A DNA stretch of 64,000 nt from Shinella kummerowiae (GTDB taxonomy: Bacteria; Pseudomonadota; Alphaproteobacteria; Rhizobiales; Rhizobiaceae), in the NCBI RefSeq assembly GCF_009827055.1, contig NZ_WUMK01000016.1, positions 1-64,000 on the forward strand, written 5' to 3'. Position 1 is the stretch's first letter. Every line of letters begins with the position of its first letter. Shown piece after piece: positions 35,032 through 44,766 of the stretch. A program made the position numbers and the translations under genes. A model generated the notes under the pieces. That model did not search any database, had not been told where the DNA came from, and saw only the letters and a program-made list of their open reading frames with translations.

Positions 35032-35241
35032 ATGACCACTGGCACAGTTAAATGGTTCAATTCCACCAAAGGCTTCGGCTTCATTCAGCCTGACGATGGC
35101 GGCGCTGACGCTTTCGTTCACATCTCGGCTGTCGAGCGCGCTGGAATGCGCGATCTCGTCGAAGGCCAGAAGATCGGCTTCGACCTCGAGCGCGACAAGA
35201 AGTCAGGTAAGATGTCGGCCTGCAATCTGCAGGCTGCCTAA
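35032..35241 (+). CDS. cspA: Cold-shock-domain protein CspA family
   Basis: This is a 69-residue single-stranded nucleic-acid-binding protein, [20 protein letters not shown], with the RNP1 motif KGFGFI and RNP2 motif DAFVHIS. It acts as an RNA chaperone in the cytoplasm. The open frame extends upstream but the ATG at 35032 gives the exact family length. It is followed by a terminator at 35303 and by two small genes common beside rhizobial cspA. Confidence 0.95.
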   Translation: MTTGTVKWFNSTKGFGFIQPDDGGADAFVHISAVERAGMRDLVEGQKIGFDLERDKKSGKMSACNLQAA

Positions 35242-35302
35242 GGATGGCTGCTTCCCTTTGACCACGGATGTACTGGCACTGCCGGAAGCAATTATCACTT
35301 TT

Positions 35303-35329
35303 AGGCCAGGCGTCATGCCTGGCCTTTTT
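35303..35329 (+). terminator. Rho-independent terminator after cspA
   Basis: AGGCCAGGC (35303-35311) and GCCTGGCCT (35317-35325) pair perfectly around a five-base loop, followed by TTTTT. It sits 60 bases after the cspA stop and separates it from the next small gene. Confidence 0.88.
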
Positions 35330-35362
35330 CGTTCTGGCCTCAAGCCACATCGAGGACATTCA

Positions 35363-35587
35363 GTGACAGAGACATATAGTAAATCTCGCCAGCAGGCCGA
35401 GACCGCCTTCGGCAATCTCCAGACGGAGTTCTTCGCCAAGAACAATGCGGCGGAAGAGCTCGAATCCGAAGTTCAAGCACGCGACGCCAAGACAGTCAGG
35501 CTGCGCGAAGCGCGCCTCGCGAAGGAGCAAGCAGACCGGATGTCTGCAACATCGGCGCTTCTTGCCAAACGATCCAAGGCCAGTTGA
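35363..35587 (+). CDS. Small charged hypothetical protein downstream of cspA
   Basis: This is a 74-residue helical protein, reading VTETYSKSRQQAETAFGNLQ from GTG 35363, with GAGGA nine bases upstream. It is rich in Ala, Glu, Lys and Arg (VQARDAKTVRLREARLAKEQ) and probably forms a coiled coil. Similar short proteins follow cspA in Rhizobiales; no function is established. It lies after the cspA terminator, so it may depend on read-through or its own promoter. Confidence 0.65.
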   Translation: MTETYSKSRQQAETAFGNLQTEFFAKNNAAEELESEVQARDAKTVRLREARLAKEQADRMSATSALLAKRSKAS

Positions 35588-35617
35588 TCATCCCAAACGC
35601 TAAATCAGGATAATGAT

Positions 35618-35998
35618 TTGAGACCCGCCAGAAATAACGACCTCACCGACCGACGCTCCGCTGCTGCGGACGCCAAGGCCGCTCTTCTCACAGCCTACCG
35701 GGCCGCAAAGACGGCGGCAGAGCCGGTTCAAGCCGCCCGACAGGCGGAGCGCATCTCACTTGTTGAAACCCGCGAAGCGCGCCGTGCGGAACGGGAACGA
35801 CTGAAAATCGAGGAGCGCACCCGCCTCGAAACTCTTGCCACGCAAAAGCAGGCAGCCATCGAGGCAGCCGCCGCAGCCGAGATTGAGGCGCGACAGTCCG
35901 CTGAAAACGCTCGGATATTGCGTGTCCTTGAAGATGCGGCCGCTCGCAAGGCCGAACGCGACCGACGTTACGCCGCCCGGAAGGCCCGGCAGACTTAA
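35618..35998 (+). CDS. DUF6481 family protein
   Basis: This is a 126-residue, almost entirely helical and highly charged protein. It starts at TTG 35618 with AGGA seven bases upstream and shows DLTDRRSAAADAKAALLTAY, which is typical of DUF6481. Residues 50-125 are a continuous Arg/Ala/Glu coiled coil (EARRAERERLKIEERTRLE). The function is unknown; the family is confined to alphaproteobacteria and tends to follow cspA, which suggests a link to RNA or cold/stationary adaptation (inference). Confidence 0.72.
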   Translation: MRPARNNDLTDRRSAAADAKAALLTAYRAAKTAAEPVQAARQAERISLVETREARRAERERLKIEERTRLETLATQKQAAIEAAAAAEIEARQSAENARILRVLEDAAARKAERDRRYAARKARQT

Positions 35999-36095
35999 CG
36001 CCCAGGCGCCCGCTTTCTAATGGAGGCGGCCGTGGAATAGATCAAGGCGTGATATACAGTCGCGCTCGAACGTACTCATTCCTTGGGAGCCTTTG

Positions 36096-36371
36096 ATGGC
36101 ACCGAACACGAACGAACTGCAGGCCATCAGTACGGCCTGGCAGATAGCGATCCAGGAAATCCTGCGCATGGTCATCCGTGACATGTACCATGGTGCGGGT
36201 GAAGCAGCCTTCAGCGCCCATATAAAGCGGATTGAAGAAGCGGCCGTCGACAGCATCCAGACCGACTTGAGGCTTCGCGCAACCAGCGAGTGGACCGAAA
36301 TGCTGGTCAAGGAACGGGCAAGCAATTTCGTGACGACGCTGCTGACCTCCTTTACCTACGATCGTGCCTGA
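36096..36371 (+). CDS. Conserved hypothetical protein
   Basis: This 91-residue protein, MAPNTNELQAISTAWQIAIQ, has GGGAG about six bases before the ATG at 36096. It is predicted to be helical and soluble, with RMVIRDMYHGAGEAAFSAHI in the middle. The frame and codon use look genuine. I do not recognise a characterised family, and there is no obvious operon partner. Confidence 0.6.
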   Translation: MAPNTNELQAISTAWQIAIQEILRMVIRDMYHGAGEAAFSAHIKRIEEAAVDSIQTDLRLRATSEWTEMLVKERASNFVTTLLTSFTYDRA

Positions 36372-36533
36372 ACACGATAGACGGTCATCCGAACCGCCGG
36401 TCTTTATACGCTACCGTACCTGAACTTTTCTTGTGGTCTGCGAGGCTGCTCTGTAAGGCTCCTGCCTAAATCACTCCAACGCCGCGATAAGCCAAGAGGT
36501 CGGCATGGATGAACACAGCACAGAACGCCTCGC

Positions 36534-36650
36534 GCCATCGTAGAGTTCTCCTTCGAGGCGATCATCGGTAATATCTTTCAGGCACGATCGTGCGCTGGAA
36601 GAAGGCCGCCGAACGCATGTTCGGCTACTGGGAAGCCGAGGTGGTCGCAT
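36534..36650 (+). pseudogene. PAS-domain sensor remnant
   Basis: One frame reads AIVEFSFEAIIG. Shifted by two bases, it continues GTIVRWKKAAERMFGYWEAE, the typical PAS core (G-x-I-x-x-W-N-x-A-A-E-x-M-F-G-Y). It stops soon after. It is a scrap of a sensor kinase or chemotaxis-type PAS protein in the gap 36372-36745, which otherwise contains no gene. Confidence 0.6.
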
Positions 36651-36745
36651 ACACGCTATCGCCGAATTCTATCTTGAGTGAACATGCAGTGTAAAAATGC
36701 CGGGACTGGTCCGCCCTTGTGCAAGACGGACCAGCGGTGTGTCGC

Positions 36746-38386
<1,641 letters not shown>

Positions 38387-38427
38387 TCAATAGGCAGCTA
38401 TGTGACTGGTTGGATGGGTGGGGTCGC

Positions 38428-38742
38428 TCAGGCCGCCTTCTTCTGTTCGGCTCGGCCTTCGAGGATGCCCATGACATCGCTTTCCTTCATGATCAGCAGA
38501 TCCTCGCCGGCGATCTTGATCTCCGTGCCAGACCATTTGCCGAAGAGGATGTAGTCGCCGACCTTTACGTCGAGCGGCTGGATCTGCCCGGCGTCGTTGC
38601 GCGCGCCCGGGCCGACGGCGATCACCTCGCCCTCTTGCGGTTTTTCCTTGGCGGTATCGGGAATGATGATCCCGCCCTTGGTCTTTTCATCCGATTCAAC
38701 CCTGCGAACGAGAATGCGATCGTGAAGCGGTCGGAACGACAT
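38428..38742 (-). CDS. groES: Co-chaperonin GroES (Hsp10)
   Basis: This 104-residue co-chaperonin starts [20 protein letters not shown] at 38742 after a GGAGGAAAACATG-like ribosome site. The mobile loop ([19 protein letters not shown]) and the roof motif [20 protein letters not shown] are intact. A longer open frame upstream has no family similarity. It caps GroEL and is the first gene of the operon. Confidence 0.96.
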   Translation of the reverse strand: MSFRPLHDRILVRRVESDEKTKGGIIIPDTAKEKPQEGEVIAVGPGARNDAGQIQPLDVKVGDYILFGKWSGTEIKIAGEDLLIMKESDVMGILEGRAEQKKAA

Positions 38743-38894
38743 GTTTTCCTCCAATGGACAAACAGTGATGACGATGTTCACCCGGAGCCGGACCGGATGA
38801 CCGGTCCGGGCGGGTACAGGACCTCTCATGAGCGCCCTGCGCGCAAAAATCTGGATTGTCGATTTTTCCATTTCAAGAGGTTGGCCGAAAAAAA

Positions 38895-38921
38895 TCAGCA
38901 CTCGTCAGAAGTGGCTGCTAA
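38895..38921 (-). promoter_or_regulatory. CIRCE-like HrcA operator upstream of groESL
   Basis: TCAGCACTC (38895-38903), nine bases, then GGCTGCTAA (38913-38921) match the CIRCE consensus TTAGCACTC-N9-GAGTGCTAA at 8/9 and 7/9 positions with the correct spacing. It lies about 150 bases upstream of groES and indicates HrcA repression. Confidence 0.75.
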
Positions 38922-39024
38922 CATACTGTAATACTACGAGAAAATCGAAGTTGAACGATGAAATTTGTTGATGATCGTGAACGATGGCGGCATCATTCCG
39001 GGGGCGAACAACGGAGATCAAAGC

Positions 39025-39297
39025 ATGCGGTTTGCATCAGATCTGGAGCGCCAGCTCCAAGGCTACGGCCTGACAACTGCGCATATCCTTTATCGCATTC
39101 CCGACTTCGAATCCGTTCTCCAGACCTATGTCTGGCAGGACTACGATCTCGCCCCGGACTTTCCCGAAATGCACAAATTTCTGGACTTCTGGCGGACGTC
39201 GCTGGATGGGCCGTTGCATTCGGTGCGGTACACCCACAGGCGGCTCGTTGGCGCCAACGACTGGCGGCGTGTCGAAGGCGAGTTCAGGCTGCACTGA
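39025..39297 (+). CDS. usg: Usg family protein
   Basis: This 90-residue protein, MRFASDLERQLQGYGLTTAH, carries the Usg signature YVWQDYDLAPDFP and KFLDFWRTSLDGPLHSVRYTH. GGAG lies about 10 bases before the ATG at 39025. Usg was first noticed near trp genes; its function is unknown. Here it sits between groESL (divergent) and hsp20, in a stress-gene setting. Confidence 0.85.
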   Translation: MRFASDLERQLQGYGLTTAHILYRIPDFESVLQTYVWQDYDLAPDFPEMHKFLDFWRTSLDGPLHSVRYTHRRLVGANDWRRVEGEFRLH

Positions 39298-39364
39298 ACT
39301 GGCCGCAAAAAATTCCGCATCATGTCCTTGAAAGTCAGTTGAGGAAAAACCAGATCGTTTGCCA

Positions 39365-39448
39365 CCAGCCGCTGGATCAGGGCTGGCCTAGCTGGGAGCG
39401 CCGTCTTTCGGCGCCCCGTACCCATGTTGCTTCAAGGAGGATATGGTT
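39365..39448 (+). promoter_or_regulatory. ROSE-type RNA thermometer of hsp20
   Basis: The leader folds into successive hairpins. One is CCAGCC/GGCTGG (39365-39387) and another is GGGAGCGCCG/CGGCGCCCC (39394-39417). The last places CCATGTTGCTT (39422-39432) against AAGGAGGATATGG (39434-39446). The TTGCT opposite the Shine-Dalgarno AGGAGG is the hallmark of ROSE elements, which melt at heat-shock temperature and allow translation. Confidence 0.8.
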
Positions 39449-39925
39449 ATGGCAACATCCTATGATTATGCGCCGCTCTTTCGGTCGAGCATCGGCTTTG
39501 ACCGTGTGTTCAACTTGCTGGAAAACGCGCAGCGTGCGCGCTCAGTCAGCGACTGGCCGCCTTACGATATCGCCAAGACCGGCGATGACAGCTATCGAAT
39601 TGCGATTGCTGTCGCTGGATTCTCGCGAGACGATCTCGACATAACCTTTCAGTCGAACCTGCTCACTGTGACCGGCAGGAAACAGGATGCGCCTGCGGAG
39701 GGCTACCTCCACCGCGGCATCGCGTCCCGGCCATTCGAGCATCGCTTCGAGCTCGCGGACCATGTCAGAGTAGACAGTGCAGACTTGAGCAACGGTCTTC
39801 TCACGATCGGACTTGTCCGCGAGGTTCCGGAGGAGATGAAGCCGCGCAAAATCTCCATCGGAAGCGCGCCTGCGCTCGGCAAGCTGGATTCTCCCGCGCA
39901 GATCGAGGGTCAGAAGGCCGCGTAA
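39449..39925 (+). CDS. Small heat-shock protein Hsp20 (IbpA type)
   Basis: This is a 158-residue alpha-crystallin-domain chaperone, MATSYDYAPLFRSSIGFDRV. The alpha-crystallin domain covers about residues 33-125 (YDIAKTGDDSYRIAIAVAGF, then NGLLTIGLVREVPE with the G-x-L motif). It holds unfolding proteins for refolding by other chaperones. The ATG at 39449 is eight bases after AGGAGG; the ATG at 39443 is too close to it. Expression should be heat-controlled by the ROSE leader. Confidence 0.93.
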   Translation: MATSYDYAPLFRSSIGFDRVFNLLENAQRARSVSDWPPYDIAKTGDDSYRIAIAVAGFSRDDLDITFQSNLLTVTGRKQDAPAEGYLHRGIASRPFEHRFELADHVRVDSADLSNGLLTIGLVREVPEEMKPRKISIGSAPALGKLDSPAQIEGQKAA

Positions 39926-39998
39926 TTGTTATGGATTGCCAACGGGGGCGCCGGTGGAGCGGCGCCCCACGGCATAACGGGTTGGGAAGGAGGAAATC

Positions 39999-40298
39999 AT
40001 GAAACCCGATGTGTTTACGAGACCTGTCCAGATATTGATTGGTCTTGGATTTCCAATGGAAATCCAGACCGCGGCCGAGGCTTATAGGCATCTGGTCGAG
40101 TGGCCGCACCTGAACAAGGACGCGTCATACACTCTAGCGCTGAACGCATGTCGCGCAGCTCTGCGAGGGGAGGTGGAGGTCGAGATCGCTCGCGGTCTTT
40201 ATGCTGCATTTGCCGATAAACATGACCTCTTGGTACCCTCGGGTGACCCTGTCATCGCGCACCGACGACGACGTGACCGCGATTCCCATATTCGGTGA
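39999..40298 (+). CDS. DUF982 family protein
   Basis: This is a 99-residue soluble protein with the DUF982 pattern: a short strand (PVQILIGLGFPMEIQTAAEA), then HLVEWPHLNKDASYTLALNACRA-type helix. The family is largely rhizobial and of unknown function. AGGAGG precedes the ATG at 39999. The 73-base gap from hsp20 holds a strong hairpin, GGGGCGCC/GGCGCCCC (about 39945-39970), which could attenuate or stabilise the message. It is probably co-transcribed with hsp20. Confidence 0.75.
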   Translation: MKPDVFTRPVQILIGLGFPMEIQTAAEAYRHLVEWPHLNKDASYTLALNACRAALRGEVEVEIARGLYAAFADKHDLLVPSGDPVIAHRRRRDRDSHIR

Positions 40299-40753
40299 GG
40301 TGTGGATGCCGGACATGCCCATGGCGTTAACGGGGCATCAACGGATCGGGTCGAAGCCCTTGAATGTAGGACTCTTGAGTGACCGCCGTTAGGTCTTTTT
40401 TCGGCAACCCGGCGGGCCGAGTAAGCTCGGGAGATAGCCGCCGGTACGAAGGTTCGAAATGCGCAGGACGATGGTGCCCGTCGGTATCTCCAAACCCCGA
40501 TCGCGAAGCCGATGATCTAGCGCCGCAAATCAGCGTCGGCGCCCTTCTCATCGAGTGATGGCAGGTTCATCATGTCGTCAGTCTTCGATGTTGTTGATCA
40601 GCTTGCTCATGAGCAACTAGACCCTACCCGCAATCATCGACGGCCATGAAATCCAGCTATACTACTCTATGGGACACGATCGCAATTCGTCTTTCATTGA
40701 TCTCGCGAACTATGTTGGCGGGAGCGTCGTAGCTCGCGGTTAATACACTATGC
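40299..40753. other. Intergenic region, no gene seen
   Basis: This stretch lies between the convergent DUF982 and OxyR-like genes. Open frames here are short and lack ribosome-binding sites. No repeats, terminators with T-tracts or known RNA were identified. Confidence 0.4.
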
Positions 40754-41665
40754 TCAGGCAATCCCAACGTTTTTCGAAACCTCATCCGCCTCGTTTGCCA
40801 ACGTCTCGTAGTGCGTTTGACGCCCACTGCTTTCTCGCCAATAAAATCCCACCTCACGCCGCTCGCTCCAATCGTCGATTGACAGCAACTTCACATCGTC
40901 CTCCTTTCTAAACTCGGCGCGTGCGTAAAGCTCTGGGAAGAGCGAACATCCCATTCCGATCGAGACCATTTGACGAATGGAATCAAGGCTTGTGCCTTCG
41001 TAGTCGTCAACAACAATGGCGCCCGAAGCTGCTGCCAGATGGTGCACGTTTTCCATGAGTCTGTGACCACTGCCGAGTGCCAAAAGCGTTTCATCGACAA
41101 GATCAGAAATCCCAACCGACCGCTTATCCGAAAGTGGGTGGTCTGCGGGCACGCCTAAGAATAGTTTCTCGTTCCCAATGCGTCGAAACTTTAAACCCGA
41201 TCTCTCGGGCGCCGGTCCAAGACCGCAGTCCAGCGCACCCGTCGCCACGGCGTCTTCAATGTCGACCGGGCGGTCTTCTCTAATGTAGATTTTGAGACTT
41301 GGAAACTTGCGATGAAGGCCAGGAAGAAAATGCGGAAGAAAATAAGGACCGAACGTCGGCGCTGTCGCGAGCCGCATCACTCCGCCTAGATTTTCCGTAT
41401 CGCCGACCGCTCTGTCGACTATGTCGTCGACCGACGCAAGCGCCAGTCGAGCGCCTCGCGCGATCTCGGATCCAATCGGTGTGGTGATGACGCTGCTCGG
41501 TGTGCGCTCAAAGAGCGTGACGCCAAGGGACTTCTCCACCAATCCAACCTGAACGGACAGAGTCGGCTGCGAGACATGGCAGTGTTTCGCGGCTTTCCCG
41601 AAGTGCCGCAAGTTATCGAGCGCGACGATATATTCCAGTTGGCGAAGAGTAGGTCGGTAGGCCAT
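40754..41665 (-). CDS. OxyR-like LysR regulator lacking the redox cysteines
   Basis: This 303-residue LysR protein is closest in pattern to OxyR: RPTLRQLEYIVALDNLRHFG and SQPTLSVQVGLVEKSLGVTL at the N-terminus, LATAPTFGPYFLPHFLPGLH, then LALGSGHRLMENVHHLAA. In OxyR the two redox cysteines sit in 'GHCLRDQ' and nine residues later. Here those positions are Arg202 and Ala211, so no disulfide switch is possible. It may sense something other than peroxide or act constitutively. It is divergent from the small gene at 41765. Confidence 0.85.
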   Translation of the reverse strand: MAYRPTLRQLEYIVALDNLRHFGKAAKHCHVSQPTLSVQVGLVEKSLGVTLFERTPSSVITTPIGSEIARGARLALASVDDIVDRAVGDTENLGGVMRLATAPTFGPYFLPHFLPGLHRKFPSLKIYIREDRPVDIEDAVATGALDCGLGPAPERSGLKFRRIGNEKLFLGVPADHPLSDKRSVGISDLVDETLLALGSGHRLMENVHHLAAASGAIVVDDYEGTSLDSIRQMVSIGMGCSLFPELYARAEFRKEDDVKLLSIDDWSERREVGFYWRESSGRQTHYETLANEADEVSKNVGIA

Positions 41666-41764
41666 CTTTCCGATAGTTATGAACTATCGGTGGAATTGCA
41701 ACAATGAATTGGAACTATGGCAGAGAATGCCCGATATTTGTGTGGTCAACGAAAGGAAAATCAA

Positions 41765-41983
41765 ATGGACCAGTTCTTGAAGTCACTTCGTAGCCGCAAG
41801 GCGCATGTCCAGTCTCGTATCGACGACGAACAGTCGCGGCCAGCACCAGATGGCCTCCGCTTGAGCGCGCTTAAGAAATTGAAGCTGCGTTTCCGGGAGC
41901 AGATCGAGCTCATCGAGCGTCATAACCGCCAGAGCATGCCGGTCCTCATCCCTGTCGCCAAACGAAGATCGTTCAAGCTCTAG
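41765..41983 (+). CDS. DUF465 (YdcH-like) small protein
   Basis: This is a 72-residue highly charged helical protein, MDQFLKSLRSRKAHVQSRID then LSALKKLKLRFREQIELIER, matching the DUF465/YdcH coiled-coil family. The start at 41765 follows GGAAAA. It is divergent from the OxyR-like gene, so it may be under its control. The family function is unknown. Confidence 0.68.
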   Translation: MDQFLKSLRSRKAHVQSRIDDEQSRPAPDGLRLSALKKLKLRFREQIELIERHNRQSMPVLIPVAKRRSFKL

Positions 41984-41997
41984 AGGAAGGGATGACA

Positions 41998-42138
41998 ATG
42001 TACAAACACATCAGTCGACAAGATCACAGATCTTTAGAGGCTAACGACGCTCTTCACAAGCTCGTCAGTGGCTACCGAGCGCTCAAAAAGCGAATTGGGA
42101 CCCGCTCAGTCGTGGCGAGCAAGACTACCATGTCCTGA
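41998..42138 (+). CDS. Possible 46-residue protein after the DUF465 gene
   Basis: A short frame, MYKHISRQDHRSLEANDALH to TTMS, starts at ATG 41998, seven bases after AGAGGAAGG and 14 bases after the preceding stop. Its helical, charged N-terminus resembles a cut-down DUF465 protein. It may be a real small gene or the remains of a duplicated one. Confidence 0.4.
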   Translation: MYKHISRQDHRSLEANDALHKLVSGYRALKKRIGTRSVVASKTTMS

Positions 42139-42327
42139 CCAGACGATCGCAGTTGATCGCTGCGATGCGTGGGTCACATCAGAGAAGAGCTGGAAATTCG
42201 GCGAAAGGCAAGGTCAACTCGCCGAGCGAAGCAATACACTTTTGTTCGTCCCAGCAGCGGACCTATCGCCCCTCAATTTCCTATCGCTGTCCGGGCCCCT
42301 CTGACGAAAGATGCCGGTCTTTTCGTG

Positions 42328-43356
42328 ATGTCGGACTTCAATAAAACCGGATCGCCGGCTGGAGTTTCTCACGTGGAGTTAACGTTACTTTTCGCTGATT
42401 GGTTGGGAAAACCCGCCTGGATGTGGCTAGGGTTCCTCGGTATCGTGCTTGCACTCCTGATTTTTGACTTGGGCGTTCTCCACCGCGAAAACCGCGAGAT
42501 CGAGGTCAGGGAAAGTCTGCTTCTCTCATCCGTCTACGTTTCGCTCGGCCTAGCCTTCGGAGGATTTATCTGGTGGCAGCTCGGTCCTGAATCGGGGATG
42601 AACTATCTCACAGGTTTCGTGGTGGAAAAGACCCTGGCGCTCGACAATGTGTTTGTCATCGCGCTGATCTTTTCGTTCTTTGCCGTTCCCCGGATCTACC
42701 AGCATCGCGTGCTGTTTTGGGGCATTTTGGGTGTGATCGTGCTTCGCGCGATCATGATCGGAGTGGGTGCAACACTCGTCTCTCAGTTCTCCTGGGTGCT
42801 CTATGTCTTCGCCGCCTTCCTGATCATCACAGGCGTCAAAATGCTCTGGATCGGCGATAAAGAGCCGGAGCTGGCTGGCAATCCCATCATTTCCTTCCTT
42901 CGCCAGCGGCTAAACGTCACTGAAGGGCATCACGGTCAGGCCTTCTTCGTGGAGAAACAGGATCCACTAACCGGCCGCTTGAGGTGGTTTGTCACACCGC
43001 TGTTCCTAGCTTTGGTCATGGTCGAACTCGCCGATATCGTCTTTGCAGTCGACTCGGTTCCTGCGATCTTCACGATCACTACAGACCCGTTCATCGTCTA
43101 CACCTCGAACATCTTTGCGATCCTGGGACTTCGCGCTCTCTACTTCGCGCTGGCAGCCATGATCCATCGATTTAAATATCTGAAGCCGGCCCTTGCCATC
43201 GTGCTCGTGTTCATCGGCTCAAAGATTTTTGTCGCAGATCTGCTTGGCCTCGAGAAATTTCCCGCCGCTCTCTCGCTCGGGATTACCTTCGCTATCATCG
43301 CGGCGGGCGTGTTCTGGAGCCTCGTCAAAACACGCGACGACACGCATCCTGCTTAA
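42328..43356 (+). CDS. TerC/Alx-family integral membrane protein
   Basis: This is a 342-residue inner-membrane protein with about nine hydrophobic segments from residue 30. It has the TerC signatures FVVEKTLALDNVFVIALIFS and VMVELADIVFAVDSVPAIFT with the conserved acidic residues. Family members take part in manganese export and metal homeostasis, and some in tellurite resistance. The ATG at 42328 is preferred; upstream in-frame sequence does not resemble the family. No yybP-ykoY riboswitch was recognised in the leader. Confidence 0.88.
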   Translation: MSDFNKTGSPAGVSHVELTLLFADWLGKPAWMWLGFLGIVLALLIFDLGVLHRENREIEVRESLLLSSVYVSLGLAFGGFIWWQLGPESGMNYLTGFVVEKTLALDNVFVIALIFSFFAVPRIYQHRVLFWGILGVIVLRAIMIGVGATLVSQFSWVLYVFAAFLIITGVKMLWIGDKEPELAGNPIISFLRQRLNVTEGHHGQAFFVEKQDPLTGRLRWFVTPLFLALVMVELADIVFAVDSVPAIFTITTDPFIVYTSNIFAILGLRALYFALAAMIHRFKYLKPALAIVLVFIGSKIFVADLLGLEKFPAALSLGITFAIIAAGVFWSLVKTRDDTHPA

Positions 43357-44119
43357 CCATCGTTTTATCAAAAGCTAAGAGAAAGCCCCAATGATCTCTC
43401 ATATTTTCGCAAGCCTGGTCGCATCCTTAGCTATCGATCGCTGCAGGCCGAAACTGTGGAGGAGGTGCAGGCAGCACGCCAACCCGTGGCGACCGTCAAA
43501 CGCTTAAGCCGCATCGCGTCGCAATGACCGACGCTGCTTGAGCGCGCCTCTAGCGACTGGGGTTGGGTCGCGACGACGGCGATCCATGTCTCGGGTTGCT
43601 TTACATGTCTAGAGGATTTGCTTGGTTGGAAAGACCCCGTCTGCTCAAGCGTGATCCGAGCGCTGAATGCCTCAGCTGCGAGCGGGCCTTGATCCGTATG
43701 CAGCGTACACGCAACGGAGATGATGCGCGCTGCTCCCTGACGGCGAAATCCGCGGTGTGGCATCGCGCCATGCACAAACTTTTGATTGTTGCTGGAGCTT
43801 CACGCGGTTTTTGAGTTCAAAGTGATCTACGCTTTCGGTGAAAAACTGCTTCTTCTTCAAGCATATGTGCCGCTTCAGTCGGGGCTGCGACAGATGAATA
43901 GCCGGATTAAATCCGATCGATGGTTCACTGGTTGGCCGTTGTGCGATCATGGCGTCTGGCAAGGGGGTTGCCGAGACGCAATCGCGATTGAAGTTTTTGA
44001 CGAGGGCCTTCGCCATTCCGTGGATTGAGAGCCTCAGATCCACGCAGATGTACGTCCACGCATTGATCCGAAACAGCCCAATCCGCGTAAAACGGGAGAG
44101 ATGTATATGGAGAATTTCA
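43357..44119. other. 763-base gap before folE, no gene seen apart from a promoter
   Basis: Open frames in this stretch are antisense pairs without ribosome-binding sites or recognisable similarity. The only clear signal is the ECF-type promoter at 44064-44089. Confidence 0.4.
44064..44089 (+). promoter_or_regulatory. ECF-sigma-type promoter of folE operon (TGATCC-N16-CGTA)
   Basis: TGATCC (44064-44069), exactly 16 bases, then CGTA (44086-44089). The same pair with the same spacing occurs before the fasciclin, DUF2147 and DUF2177 genes. The -35 resembles that of RpoE/ChrR-type ECF sigma factors. The start codon of folE is 30 bases downstream. Confidence 0.68.
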
Positions 44120-44728
44120 ATGGATGCTGTCGCCAACCAGGGCTGCCGTTTGTCAGCGGCATATCGTCCGACTCAAGAGGAAGCGGAAGAAGCAGTGCGG
44201 ACTCTTCTTCGTTGGGCCGGAGACGATCCCAACCGGGAAGGCTTGCTTGAAACGCCGAATCGGGTTGCGAAGGCGTATCGCGAGCTGTTTTCCGGCTACG
44301 AGGTGGTGCCGGAGGATGTTCTTTCCAAAACGTTCTCAGAGGTAGCTGGTTACAAGGACATGGTCCTTGTGAGGGACATCGGGTTTCATTCCCATTGCGA
44401 GCACCACATGGTGCCGTTTCACGGGATCGCCCATATAGCCTATATTCCGGACAGGTGCGTGGTCGGGCTTTCAAAGCTGGCTCGGCTCGTAGAACTTTAT
44501 GCCCGCCGGCTTCAAACCCAGGAAACCATGACCGCGCAGATCGCAAAGGCTCTGGATGAATGCCTCCGGCCGCAGGGTGTTGCAGTGATGATCGAGGCTG
44601 AGCACATGTGCATGGCGATGCGAGGCATCCGCAAGGAAGGCGCCAAGACGTTGACCACCGTGTTCACCGGCCAGTTCGATGTGTCGGCGGAGCGGCAAGC
44701 GCGCTTCATGATGCTGGCGCGGACATGA
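44120..44728 (+). CDS. folE: GTP cyclohydrolase I (FolE)
   Basis: This 202-residue cytoplasmic enzyme converts GTP to 7,8-dihydroneopterin triphosphate. Zinc ligands are visible as Cys93 and His96 in [11 protein letters not shown] and Cys164 in [29 protein letters not shown] and [20 protein letters not shown] are standard FolE segments. GGAGAA precedes the ATG at 44120. It leads an operon with an SDR and a photolyase under an ECF-type promoter, so this copy may supply a pterin under photo-oxidative stress rather than housekeeping folate. Confidence 0.93.
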   Translation: MDAVANQGCRLSAAYRPTQEEAEEAVRTLLRWAGDDPNREGLLETPNRVAKAYRELFSGYEVVPEDVLSKTFSEVAGYKDMVLVRDIGFHSHCEHHMVPFHGIAHIAYIPDRCVVGLSKLARLVELYARRLQTQETMTAQIAKALDECLRPQGVAVMIEAEHMCMAMRGIRKEGAKTLTTVFTGQFDVSAERQARFMMLART

Positions 44729-44766
44729 AACGCTTACGGTGACTGTTGCAACCTAAAGAGCGTGAA

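Noticed and set aside
42169-42327. N-terminal extension of the TerC protein
   Set aside because: The extra 53 residues are basic, lack family similarity, and no ribosome site supports the upstream start.
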